Below, in pieces: positions 1 through 4,562 of a DNA stretch of 6,549 bases. Position 1 is the first letter of the stretch. Each line of letters starts with the position of its first letter. Made by a program: the position numbers and the translations under genes. Origin of the DNA: an uncultured Moraxellaceae bacterium. GTDB lineage: Bacteria; Pseudomonadota; Gammaproteobacteria; Pseudomonadales; Moraxellaceae. The notes below the pieces were generated by a model that was not told where the DNA came from, did no database searches, and worked only from the letters and a program-made list of their open reading frames with translations. The stretch is taken from assembly GCA_937952925.1 (NCBI GenBank), contig CALFYA010000085.1, positions 1 through 6,549 on the forward strand, written 5' to 3'.

Positions 1-356
1 ACTTTGCCGACTTTTTCTTCGACTTTGAGTTCAATCGGCAAGCCGTGACAGTCCCAACCCATCACATAGGGTGCATCAAAACCAGACAGGGTTTTGTTTT
101 TGATAATAATATCTTTTAGAACTTTGTTGACCGCATGCCCAATGTGAATCTGCCCGTTGGCGTAGGGCGGGCCATCGTGCAGGATGTATTTGGGCGCACC
201 TGCGCGTGCGGCGCGGATCTGCTGATACAGGCCGTCCTCATCCCATGCGGCGAGCCATGCAGGTTCGCGATTGGCGAGTTGCCCTTGCATGGGGAACACG
301 GTTTCGGTCAGGTTTAAGGTCGGTTTGTAATCTTTGACGGTGTTGTCGTCGCTCAT
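1..356 (-). CDS. ileS: Isoleucyl-tRNA synthetase, N-terminal part (cut by window edge)
   Basis: Class I aminoacyl-tRNA synthetase that charges tRNA(Ile) with isoleucine in the cytoplasm. About 118 N-terminal residues are present and the rest lies beyond position 1. The reading contains the family hallmarks LHDGPPYANG followed by the HIGH ATP-binding signature (codons at 135-146), then KVLKDIIIK and GWDCHGLPIE near the window edge. Together these are diagnostic of IleS. Two ATG codons stand in tandem (357-359 and 354-356). I chose the second because the weak GAG Shine-Dalgarno element at 365-367 is 8 nt from it and only 5 nt from the first, and because MSDDN is a plausible N-terminus; MMSDDN is possible. 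In Gammaproteobacteria ribF usually lies directly upstream. Here ribF is on the same strand but about 2.5 kb away, so ileS probably has its own promoter in 360-540. Confidence 0.97.
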   Translation of the reverse strand, partial: MSDDNTVKDYKPTLNLTETVFPMQGQLANREPAWLAAWDEDGLYQQIRAARAGAPKYILHDGPPYANGQIHIGHAVNKVLKDIIIKNKTLSGFDAPYVMGWDCHGLPIELKVEEKVGK

Positions 357-687
357 CATGTCTACTCACAGCTTGGATTGCCCAGCGGGTCAACCCGTCT
401 GGCAAACACATCGGAAAAAAGTCAACGCCGGTTCTAACGGCTGCCCACGCACGGTGGGCTGGCTATTTTGCCAGAAAATTGCGGACTTGGTGTGATGGAG
501 CGCGATTGTTGTGTGGGTTTGGGGTGAGGGATGTTGGAATGATCTTCAGTATTTTCAGAGCAGACTGATTTTATCTTTGACTCAGCATAAATTTAAACCA
601 AACATTTTTATTCCACATATTCTGCTGGCTTATATAAATAGATACCCTCCTCGTAATACCATCTGGATCTTTTTTTACCGCTTATCT
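357..687. other. Gene-free stretch upstream of ileS
   Basis: No convincing coding region is visible. The left part (to about 480) is the hairpin-rich ileS leader. From about 540 onward the base composition turns strongly AT-rich, continuous with the AT-rich gene that follows. A short plus-strand open frame (511-702) has no ribosome binding site and unconvincing composition, so it is not called. At 682-698 a 7-bp inverted repeat TTATCTT/AAGATAA is followed on the plus strand by ATGATTTTTTAT. It is too AT-rich to call a terminator with confidence. Confidence 0.6.
378..474 (-). promoter_or_regulatory. Hairpin-rich leader of ileS
   Basis: Four local inverted repeats are packed upstream of ileS. 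At 378-405, arms TTGCC-AG-CGGGT and ACCCG-CT-GGCAA pair around a 2-nt centre with one bulge on each side. At 427-441, GCCG pairs with CGGC. At 443-459, GCCCAC pairs with GTGGGC. At 459-474, CTGGC pairs with GCCAG around TATTTT. The last three abut one another. None is followed by a clear T-run on the minus strand, so they are not obvious terminators. They could be a structured 5' untranslated region or simply intergenic repeats. A TTGACT hexamer (420-425, minus) has no convincing -10 partner. The pairing is visible; the function is inference. Confidence 0.35.
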
Positions 688-1047
688 TCAAAAGATAAAT
701 GATTTTTTATGGCAGGTATGCCAGCCCATTCCACAAGTCTCTCTCTTCAAGCCGATTTGCGACCCAACTCGCACCGTAACGTGATCACCTACATAAAAAT
801 CCGTTGATTCAACAGATATAAAACCTTTTTGATCAACTCTATAGCCATTTTCATCTCTATTAGACTTGATGACAATATAATCAGAATCAAAGCCTATGCA
901 ATGATATACTTTCCCAAATGAATGCTGAGCAGAAAAGCTCGCATAATCTTCAGAAAAATCCACTACATTGGTTTTCTGTCGGGTGTCCATATATAAAGAT
1001 CGCACTATCCCACAAGCTCTTTTTGCATGATTATTAATTCCTCTCAA
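688..1047 (-). CDS. Unrecognised AT-rich small protein, 5' end uncertain and possibly frameshifted
   Basis: I do not recognise this protein. The longest reading is 119 residues from a TTG (1045-1047) that directly follows a stop region. A 100-residue version starts at ATG 988-990 but has no good ribosome binding site. The best-looking initiation signal, AGAGGA at 1039-1044 with ATG at 1026-1028 ten nt away, is in a different frame and reaches a TAG after seven codons (MQKELVG). A small indel near 1000-1025 may therefore have broken the original start. The body reads like a real soluble protein, with alternating beta-like segments (YIVIKS, FISVES, DHVTVRVG), three cysteines and a basic C-terminus. 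Base composition is far more AT-rich than the neighbours, suggesting recent acquisition. It could be a remnant or a non-gene. Confidence 0.45.
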   Translation of the reverse strand: MRGINNHAKRACGIVRSLYMDTRQKTNVVDFSEDYASFSAQHSFGKVYHCIGFDSDYIVIKSNRDENGYRVDQKGFISVESTDFYVGDHVTVRVGSQIGLKRETCGMGWHTCHKKSFIF

Positions 1048-1118
1048 TTCATATCAGCCATAACTTTGGGTGTAGCACTGTAACATCACTTTATACAACG
1101 CCCATAAAGCGCTATCCC

Positions 1119-1147
1119 TTGACAGAATCCTTCCCTCATGTTTTCCT
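1119..1147 (+). promoter_or_regulatory. Candidate promoter of the winged-helix gene leader
   Basis: A perfect -35 hexamer TTGACA lies at 1119-1124. With a 17-nt spacer the -10 position is TTTCCT (1142-1147), a weak match, but it is preceded by TG at 1139-1140 and so could act as an extended -10. Transcription would start near 1153, within or just before the first hairpin of the leader. No other good promoter is visible between here and the gene. Confidence 0.4.
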
Positions 1148-1148
1148 A

Positions 1149-1204
1149 CGCCTACCCTAGAAAAGCACTAGGGTCAGGCGTGACAACCTGCATCCATCGA
1201 AGAG
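1149..1204 (+). promoter_or_regulatory. Leader hairpin plus upstream pairing site (site A)
   Basis: A 12-bp hairpin is visible: CGCCTACCCTAG (1149-1160) pairs with 1168-1180, with one bulged C at 1175 and an AAAAGCA loop. Its end runs straight into GTGACAA (1180-1186) and, 8 nt later, CATCGAAGA (1195-1203). Both blocks are complementary to the segment 1292-1312 downstream, and both recur around the ribosome binding site of the winged-helix gene. An intrinsic terminator follows immediately. By analogy this would be the equivalent of seqA in the phage P4 leader; that assignment is inference. Confidence 0.5.
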
Positions 1205-1205
1205 C

Positions 1206-1231
1206 GCAAAAGCCGCTTTGTGGCTTTTTTT
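1206..1231 (+). terminator. Intrinsic terminator within the leader
   Basis: AAAAGCCGC (1208-1216) pairs with GTGGCTTTT (1220-1228), including one G-U pair, around a TTT loop, and seven consecutive T follow the GGC (1225-1231). This is a canonical Rho-independent terminator. It sits between the candidate promoter at 1119 and the gene starting at 1382, so it would act as an attenuator. It may also define the 3' end of a short RNA of roughly 80 nt. Confidence 0.8.
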
Positions 1232-1256
1232 GTGCCTAGCGTCTGGCTACCCTTGC

Positions 1257-1328
1257 GGTGGATCGGACGGGGCAGCTTCGGCTGGCTGCTTTCTTCGATG
1301 CGGTATTGTCACCCCCGTTCGATCTACC
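1257..1328 (+). ncRNA. Candidate C4/CI-type antisense RNA
   Basis: Positions 1257-1272 pair with 1313-1328 in an uninterrupted 16-bp stem containing two G-U pairs. The enclosed 40 nt hold a CAGC-TTCG-GCTG tetraloop hairpin (1273-1284) and then an apparently single-stranded segment, 1292-1312. That segment is complementary to two blocks upstream (TTGTCAC with GTGACAA; TCTTCGATG with CATCGAAGA, 1180-1203). It is also complementary to the same two blocks downstream (GTGACAA 1336-1342; ATCGAAGA 1365-1372), the latter covering the Shine-Dalgarno sequence of the winged-helix gene. An antisense RNA embedded in the leader of its own target operon, complementary in two short blocks to flanking sites, is the known arrangement of phage P1 C4 RNA and satellite P4 CI RNA. 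Pairing is seen directly; family membership is inference. Confidence 0.6.
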
Positions 1329-1373
1329 ACCCACCGTGACAAGTGGTTGGTAGGTTTACAACCTATCGAAGAG
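1318..1373 (+). promoter_or_regulatory. Structured ribosome binding site of the winged-helix gene (site C)
   Basis: The Shine-Dalgarno GAAGAG (1368-1373) is 8 nt from ATG 1382. Upstream, CTACCACCCAC (1324-1334) pairs with GTGGTTGGTAG (1343-1353) with one mismatch, exposing CGTGACAA in the loop. TTCGAT (1318-1323) can additionally pair with ATCGAA (1365-1370), partly hiding the Shine-Dalgarno sequence. An alternative small hairpin, TAGGTT/AACCTA (1351-1365), excludes the lower part of the first. The GTGACAA loop and ATCGAAGA are the two blocks complementary to 1292-1312, so antisense binding would block translation. Confidence 0.5.
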
Positions 1374-1381
1374 TACGCACC

Positions 1382-2185
1382 ATGAACACCAACATTCAGG
1401 GGCAAGCCCCCGCACGTCCAAAACTGCTCACCGCAGATACGCCCATCCTGATTTTGCCGTCACTCGCTAGCGCGTTTGGCATCGTCGAAGCCGCGTTCCT
1501 CCAGCAGCTGCACTACCTGATCCAACAACAATACGGCATCACCCATCAAGGCCAGCGCTGGATCTACAACACCCTCGAACAATGGCAAGCGCAACTGCCC
1601 TGCTGGAGCATCGCCACCCTCGAACGCGCCATCACTCACCTCAAAAAACTCGGCATTATCCACATCGCCAAGCTCGGCAACCGCAAATCCGACCGTACCA
1701 ACTACTACCGCATCGACTACAGCACCATCCCGCAACTGCTTGATTTTGATATCCCCTCAACCTGCGACCATGACCCCCTCAATCTGATGGAATCAACCCC
1801 GCAATCTGAGGCCAACCATGACCGCAAAATGATGGAAACCATCCCCTCAGAATGCGCAAATGTTCTTACAAAGAATACCAAAGAGAACTCAAAGAACACC
1901 TCAAAGATTAAAAAAACGGAATTTTTGCAAAAAAGCGGCAGCGAAACCCCGACCCACCCCGAACCGAGCAGCAGCGAATTGGCAGCGCTCCCCAGTGAAC
2001 AAACCGCACTGTGGCGACAACTGCGCCACCTCAAACTCGACATTAGCCCCACCGATTCGCGGTTGCGCTATTGGCAAGACCGCTGCATGGTCAAACACAT
2101 CCTGCAAACCCTGATGGACTACACCGACCGACGCTGGCGGACACCAGAACAATTGGGCTTGGCGTGTCCGCATCCCCTGCACTAA
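1382..2185 (+). CDS. Winged-helix DNA-binding protein, phage/plasmid replication type
   Basis: The predicted protein has 267 residues. ATG 1382 is chosen over an upstream in-frame GTG (1343) because GAAGAG stands 8 nt before it and the upstream codons fall inside the leader structure. Residues 21-47 (PILILPSLASAFG, then EAAFLQQLHYLI) and 57-95 (RWIYNTLEQWQ, then LERAITHLKKLGIIHI) match the pattern of helix-turn-helix proteins common in phages, plasmids and integrative elements, often annotated as replication or DnaD-like proteins. Residues about 76-90 would be the recognition helix and 92-111 the wing (NRKSDRTNYYRID). Residues 115-190 are a polar, probably disordered linker rich in S, T, N and K. 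Residues 200-260 form a second, probably helical unit. Codon usage is strongly C-ending, unlike the AT-rich gene nearby. Function in replication is inferred from family resemblance only; a transcription factor is possible. Confidence 0.8.
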   Translation: MNTNIQGQAPARPKLLTADTPILILPSLASAFGIVEAAFLQQLHYLIQQQYGITHQGQRWIYNTLEQWQAQLPCWSIATLERAITHLKKLGIIHIAKLGNRKSDRTNYYRIDYSTIPQLLDFDIPSTCDHDPLNLMESTPQSEANHDRKMMETIPSECANVLTKNTKENSKNTSKIKKTEFLQKSGSETPTHPEPSSSELAALPSEQTALWRQLRHLKLDISPTDSRLRYWQDRCMVKHILQTLMDYTDRRWRTPEQLGLACPHPLH

Positions 2186-2208
2186 ATCGGCAATCTACAC
2201 AAGTTTGA

Positions 2209-2235
2209 TGGCTTTCCCACGCCTGTGGAAAGCCA
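2209..2235. repeat. Inverted repeat after the winged-helix gene
   Basis: TGGCTTTCC (2209-2217) pairs with GGAAAGCCA (2227-2235), with two further pairs possible after a bulged T. It lies 24 nt after the stop codon, where a terminator would be expected. No T-run follows on either strand, so it is either a Rho-independent terminator of atypical form, an RNA-stabilising hairpin, or an operator. Confidence 0.45.
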
Positions 2236-2283
2236 CGCGCTTAAGGCCATCCATATAGGTTCAATCACATGCCAGTCGCGGCA

Positions 2284-2325
2284 GTTTTGCAAAATACAGG
2301 GCAAAACAGCGGCTTATCTTTGCCC
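2284..2325. repeat. Overlapping inverted repeats
   Basis: GTTTTGC (2284-2290) is complementary to GCAAAAC (2301-2307), and GGGCAAA (2299-2305) is complementary to TTTGCCC (2319-2325). The two pairings share 2301-2305 and exclude one another. TTTTGCAAAA (2285-2294) is itself a palindrome. They lie 125-165 nt before the next gene. They could be an operator or alternative RNA folds; nothing in the sequence decides. Confidence 0.35.
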
Positions 2326-2411
2326 GATCCAACATCAAAAATTGATCATTTTTACAGCGACAACTACTGTCTTTCCACTGCGTTGACCCTCTCCAATTGG
2401 TCATGTTGGGG

Positions 2412-2440
2412 TGCTATAAAATACCGATCAGCCACTGGAG
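2412..2440 (+). promoter_or_regulatory. Extended -10 promoter and ribosome binding site of the 146-residue gene
   Basis: TGC-TATAAA (2412-2420, running on as TATAAAAT) is an extended -10 element. A TTGACC at 2383-2388 is too far (26 nt) to act as its -35. Transcription would start near 2427. A GGAG at 2437-2440 lies 8 nt before ATG 2449. This pairing of signals decides the start of the following gene. Confidence 0.5.
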
Positions 2441-2448
2441 TGACGCTC

Positions 2449-2889
2449 ATGAATACCACCGAATTGGATGTGCTTGCTGCGCAAAAGCTCAGCCTAAAAC
2501 CCGAACAACAACAAGCAATTGAAGTCTTTATCCCCGAAGATGGCTTACAAAAATTTGTCATTTTATTTACCGAAGAAGGCGACGACGAACACCAAGCCTC
2601 CTTACAAATCAAAGGCGGCATCAACCAAGCCACCTTTATTTTTCGGCGTTGGGCAAATGTCACCGAATTTGACTTACCTAGCCCCAAACCGATTGGCTGC
2701 ACCGACCATACTGGTCGCACGTTTTATGTGCATTTTGCCATCCATACCGAGCATGATTACAGCAGCGAACGCTCGATTGAACACAAAGACGGACAACTGC
2801 AAATCCGTGGTGCGCTGATCCGTCACACCACCTTTCATCTCGACTTTCAGGTACTGATTGACCCCGTACAAGCCTCTGCGGTGGCCTAA
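2449..2889 (+). CDS. Unrecognised 146-residue protein
   Basis: The open frame extends upstream to ATG 2269, but I start at ATG 2449. It has GGAG 8 nt upstream and an extended -10 promoter 29 nt upstream, and the extra 60 codons give an unconvincing sequence. I do not recognise the protein. It is acidic and has no signal peptide or membrane segment. Alternating hydrophobic stretches (FVILF, ATFIFRRW, TFYVHFAIH, TTFHLDFQVLI) suggest a mostly beta fold after an N-terminal helix (LAAQKLSLKPEQQQAIEVF). Composition is similar to ribF, so it need not be recently acquired. It converges with ribF, and the two stop codons overlap by 2 nt (TAA 2887-2889 on plus, TAG 2886-2888 on minus), leaving no room for a terminator between them. 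No function is proposed. Confidence 0.75.
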   Translation: MNTTELDVLAAQKLSLKPEQQQAIEVFIPEDGLQKFVILFTEEGDDEHQASLQIKGGINQATFIFRRWANVTEFDLPSPKPIGCTDHTGRTFYVHFAIHTEHDYSSERSIEHKDGQLQIRGALIRHTTFHLDFQVLIDPVQASAVA

Positions 2890-3878
2890 AGCGTGAGCTG
2901 CTGATGTTGCTCGCGCCACGACAACAAACGGCGCACATCATCAGCAATCCCCTCCTTGAGCGCTTCAAGTGAGGGGTAATTTTTTTCACCATGCAACAAA
3001 TGCAAAAAGGTCACACGCACTTTGAGCCCATACAGATTGGCATGCGTCACCTGTGGCAAATGGATCTCAAGTCGCCATGTCCGCAGCACCAAGCCTTCCA
3101 CCGCAGGACGTGTACCGACGTGACCTGCGCCAAACAGATGTCCCGATCCATAGCCAGACACACCACCGGTACAGTAGCGACTTAAAGCATCACCACGCAC
3201 AGTGTGCATATCGACGGCATAAATCCCGTGCAAACATGGCGTCAGACGATTGAGCGCCACATTGGCGGTAGGAAAATCAATGGTACGACCGATTTGGTCA
3301 CCGTACTGTATGTACCCCGTAATACTGTATGGTCGCCCCAGCAAACGTGCGGCTTCAGCAAAATCTCCGGCGAGTAAACAGGCGCGAATACGGGTACTAC
3401 TCACCCGCTCACCATCGACCTCTACGGTGGGCAAGGCCGCCACCGGAAAGCCATAATTTTTCAGGAAATCCAGATCCCCTGCCCGATCACACCCAAAGCG
3501 AAAATCATCGCCAATCACCAAACGCTTGGTATTGAGTTGATACTTGAGTAAATCGGCAAAGGCTTTGGCGGTGAGTGAACGAAATGCCTGATCAAAGCGA
3601 ACCACCAACACATAATCCACCCCGAGCTGGCGGATCAACTCGACTTTTTCACGCCAAGAGGTAATCCGTGGCGGCGCTTGCTCTAGACGAAAAAACTCTT
3701 GGGGCTGTGGCTCAAACAACATCACCAAGGTGGCTAAGCCATGCGCGTGTGCGCTGTCTTTGAGGGTCTGAATCATCGACTGATGACCCAAATGTACCCC
3801 GTCAAAATTACCAATCGTCACCGCCATCGGTGGCAATGCAAGGTCGGTTGGTAATGCATGTAAACGGAGCAATTTCAT
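2886..3878 (-). CDS. ribF: Bifunctional riboflavin kinase / FAD synthetase
   Basis: The 330-residue enzyme phosphorylates riboflavin to FMN and adenylylates FMN to FAD in the cytoplasm. The N-terminal adenylyltransferase domain (about 1-185) shows GNFDGVHLGH at 23-32, GDDFRFG at 123-129 and SSTRIR at 160-165. The C-terminal kinase domain shows RPYSITG (182-188), GRTIDFPTANV (197-207) with the PTAN metal/ATP motif, and GIYAV (218-222). Length is slightly above the usual ~310. The segment between GIYAV and GTRP (255-258) is about ten residues longer than typical and glycine-rich (GGVSGYGSG, 238-246), and the common IRxExxF motif near the C-terminus is replaced by a divergent LHGEKNY. The ATG at 3876-3878 has only a distant GAG as ribosome binding site. 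ribF usually precedes ileS directly; here accessory DNA separates them. Confidence 0.96.
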   Translation of the reverse strand: MKLLRLHALPTDLALPPMAVTIGNFDGVHLGHQSMIQTLKDSAHAHGLATLVMLFEPQPQEFFRLEQAPPRITSWREKVELIRQLGVDYVLVVRFDQAFRSLTAKAFADLLKYQLNTKRLVIGDDFRFGCDRAGDLDFLKNYGFPVAALPTVEVDGERVSSTRIRACLLAGDFAEAARLLGRPYSITGYIQYGDQIGRTIDFPTANVALNRLTPCLHGIYAVDMHTVRGDALSRYCTGGVSGYGSGHLFGAGHVGTRPAVEGLVLRTWRLEIHLPQVTHANLYGLKVRVTFLHLLHGEKNYPSLEALKEGIADDVRRLLSWREQHQQLTL

Positions 3879-3940
3879 GGATCAATCATCTCAAGGCAAG
3901 GATGAACAGCGCCTCCTATTGTGCCAGAAATGCAGCAAAC

Positions 3941-3970
3941 GTGGTGTGACGAAAACCTTCAACACACCAC
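3941..3970 (-). terminator. Possible weak terminator after the Rieske gene
   Basis: GTGGTGTG (3941-3948) is complementary to CACACCAC (3963-3970). The inner part adds a GAA/TTC pairing around a GGTT loop, giving an imperfect 13-bp hairpin 9 nt after the Rieske stop codon. On the minus strand it is followed by GTTTGCTGCATTT rather than a solid T-run, so termination would be weak and ribF may be partly co-transcribed. Confidence 0.4.
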
Positions 3971-3979
3971 CACATCCCA

Positions 3980-4345
3980 TCAGATCGTGCGAATCTCCAC
4001 AACACCATCACGCTCAGTCGCTTGATAGTGCTTGAGGCCACATGGCTTTTTGCCCATCGCCATCACTCCATGGGTAAACTTGGGCAATGGCAGACCGAGC
4101 ACCGAATCTACCCATTTGACATTTTGTCCGGTGGCAAGATCAAACTCAGCGCCATGAAACTTACAGGTCACGGTGCCGTTTTGGACTTTCCCTTTAGCCA
4201 GTGGTAAACCCAGATGTGGGCATTTGCCCGAATAAGCTTTGAGTGCGCCATCCACACGAGTGACAATCACCGACTCCCCCTGTACCGTGGTGCTGAGCAA
4301 TTGACCTTCGATCACAGATGCGCTGGCGATGGGCTGGCTAGACAT
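3980..4345 (-). CDS. Rieske-type [2Fe-2S] ferredoxin-like protein
   Basis: A 121-residue soluble protein with one Rieske domain and no signal peptide or membrane anchor, so cytoplasmic. The cluster ligands are visible as C42-P-H44 and C61-K-F-H64, spaced as in the family, followed by the usual FDLATG (68-73). Such stand-alone proteins act as electron-transfer ferredoxins of oxygenase systems or as small subunits resembling NirD. No oxygenase or reductase gene is adjacent, so its partner is unknown. ATG 4343-4345 is supported by AGAGGA 7 nt upstream and by a promoter-like TATACT further up. It shares a strand with ribF downstream and a divergent promoter region with the small secreted protein upstream. 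Rieske family is secure; the specific role is not. Confidence 0.9.
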   Translation of the reverse strand: MSSQPIASASVIEGQLLSTTVQGESVIVTRVDGALKAYSGKCPHLGLPLAKGKVQNGTVTCKFHGAEFDLATGQNVKWVDSVLGLPLPKFTHGVMAMGKKPCGLKHYQATERDGVVEIRTI

Positions 4346-4374
4346 AGGGTTATCCTCTGAGCGTTTAAAAAATC

Positions 4375-4402
4375 AGTATAAAAAGCAAAAGCCTGACCAC
4401 AA
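4375..4402 (-). promoter_or_regulatory. Candidate promoter of the Rieske gene
   Basis: On the minus strand TATACT (4375-4380) is a good -10 hexamer, with TTGTGG (4397-4402) as a weak -35 at a 16-nt spacer. Transcription would begin near 4368, giving a leader of about 22 nt with the AGAGGA ribosome binding site in it. Confidence 0.5.
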
Positions 4403-4407
4403 GAGCC

Positions 4408-4429
4408 AAGCACGACAATCGTGTTTTTT
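4408..4429 (+). terminator. Small terminator-like hairpin in the divergent intergenic region
   Basis: CACGA (4411-4415) pairs with TCGTG (4419-4423) around CAA and is followed by six T on the plus strand; flanking AAG/TTT can extend the stem with one wobble. The GC core is short. It points toward the secreted-protein gene and would act on any transcript started further left, either as an attenuator or as a barrier to antisense transcription. Confidence 0.35.
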
Positions 4430-4463
4430 GCGGACTTGGATCACACAATCCTTCAAAACGTGA

Positions 4464-4481
4464 ACTGCATCATGATGCAGT
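4464..4481. promoter_or_regulatory. Perfect 18-bp palindrome, probable operator
   Basis: ACTGCATCATGATGCAGT reads identically on both strands with no central gap. It lies 82 bp before the start codon of the secreted-protein gene and about 118 bp upstream of the Rieske start, in the shared divergent region. A perfect palindrome of this size is typical of a site for a dimeric transcription factor. The lack of a loop makes an RNA hairpin less likely. The regulator cannot be named from the sequence. Confidence 0.5.
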
Positions 4482-4562
4482 GACGAGAGCGCAACAGAAG
4501 CCTGAACAAAAATTCATCAGTATTCGAGCCTCGTCCACCACAACAACAATGAGGTCTTCGTG

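Larger units (their letters stand above)
360..2885. mobile_element. Probable accessory insertion between ribF and ileS
   Basis: ribF and ileS are adjacent in most Gammaproteobacteria but are separated here by about 2.5 kb. The intervening DNA carries genes on the opposite strand, sharply different base composition (AT-rich around 540-1060, C-rich in 1382-2185), a phage/plasmid-style winged-helix protein, and a leader resembling phage antisense immunity RNAs. No integrase, transposase, flanking direct repeat or tRNA attachment site is visible, so this could be a decayed phage satellite, an integrated plasmid fragment, or a lineage-specific gene block. The edges are set by the neighbouring core genes and are only approximate. 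Confidence 0.4.

Noticed and set aside
378..474. T-box riboswitch for ileS
   Set aside because: The T-box is typical of Firmicutes and Actinobacteria; no T-box sequence or specifier hairpin is recognisable.
511..702. Plus-strand open frame of 63 codons
   Set aside because: No ribosome binding site, starts in GC-rich leader and ends in AT-rich DNA, and overlaps the end of the better supported minus-strand gene.
1149..1373. CRISPR-like repeats (recurrent GTGACAA and ATCGAAGAG)
   Set aside because: Only two direct copies plus an inverted one with unequal spacing; this fits antisense pairing, not an array.
1343..1381. GTG start adding 13 residues to the winged-helix protein
   Set aside because: These codons fall inside the leader hairpins and no ribosome binding site precedes them; ATG 1382 has one.
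1460..2182. Several minus-strand open frames across the winged-helix gene
   Set aside because: Antisense shadows of a coding region, with no start signals and low-complexity or biased composition.
2269..2448. 60-codon N-terminal extension of the 146-residue protein
   Set aside because: Unconvincing sequence, and the promoter and ribosome binding site lie inside it, directly before ATG 2449.
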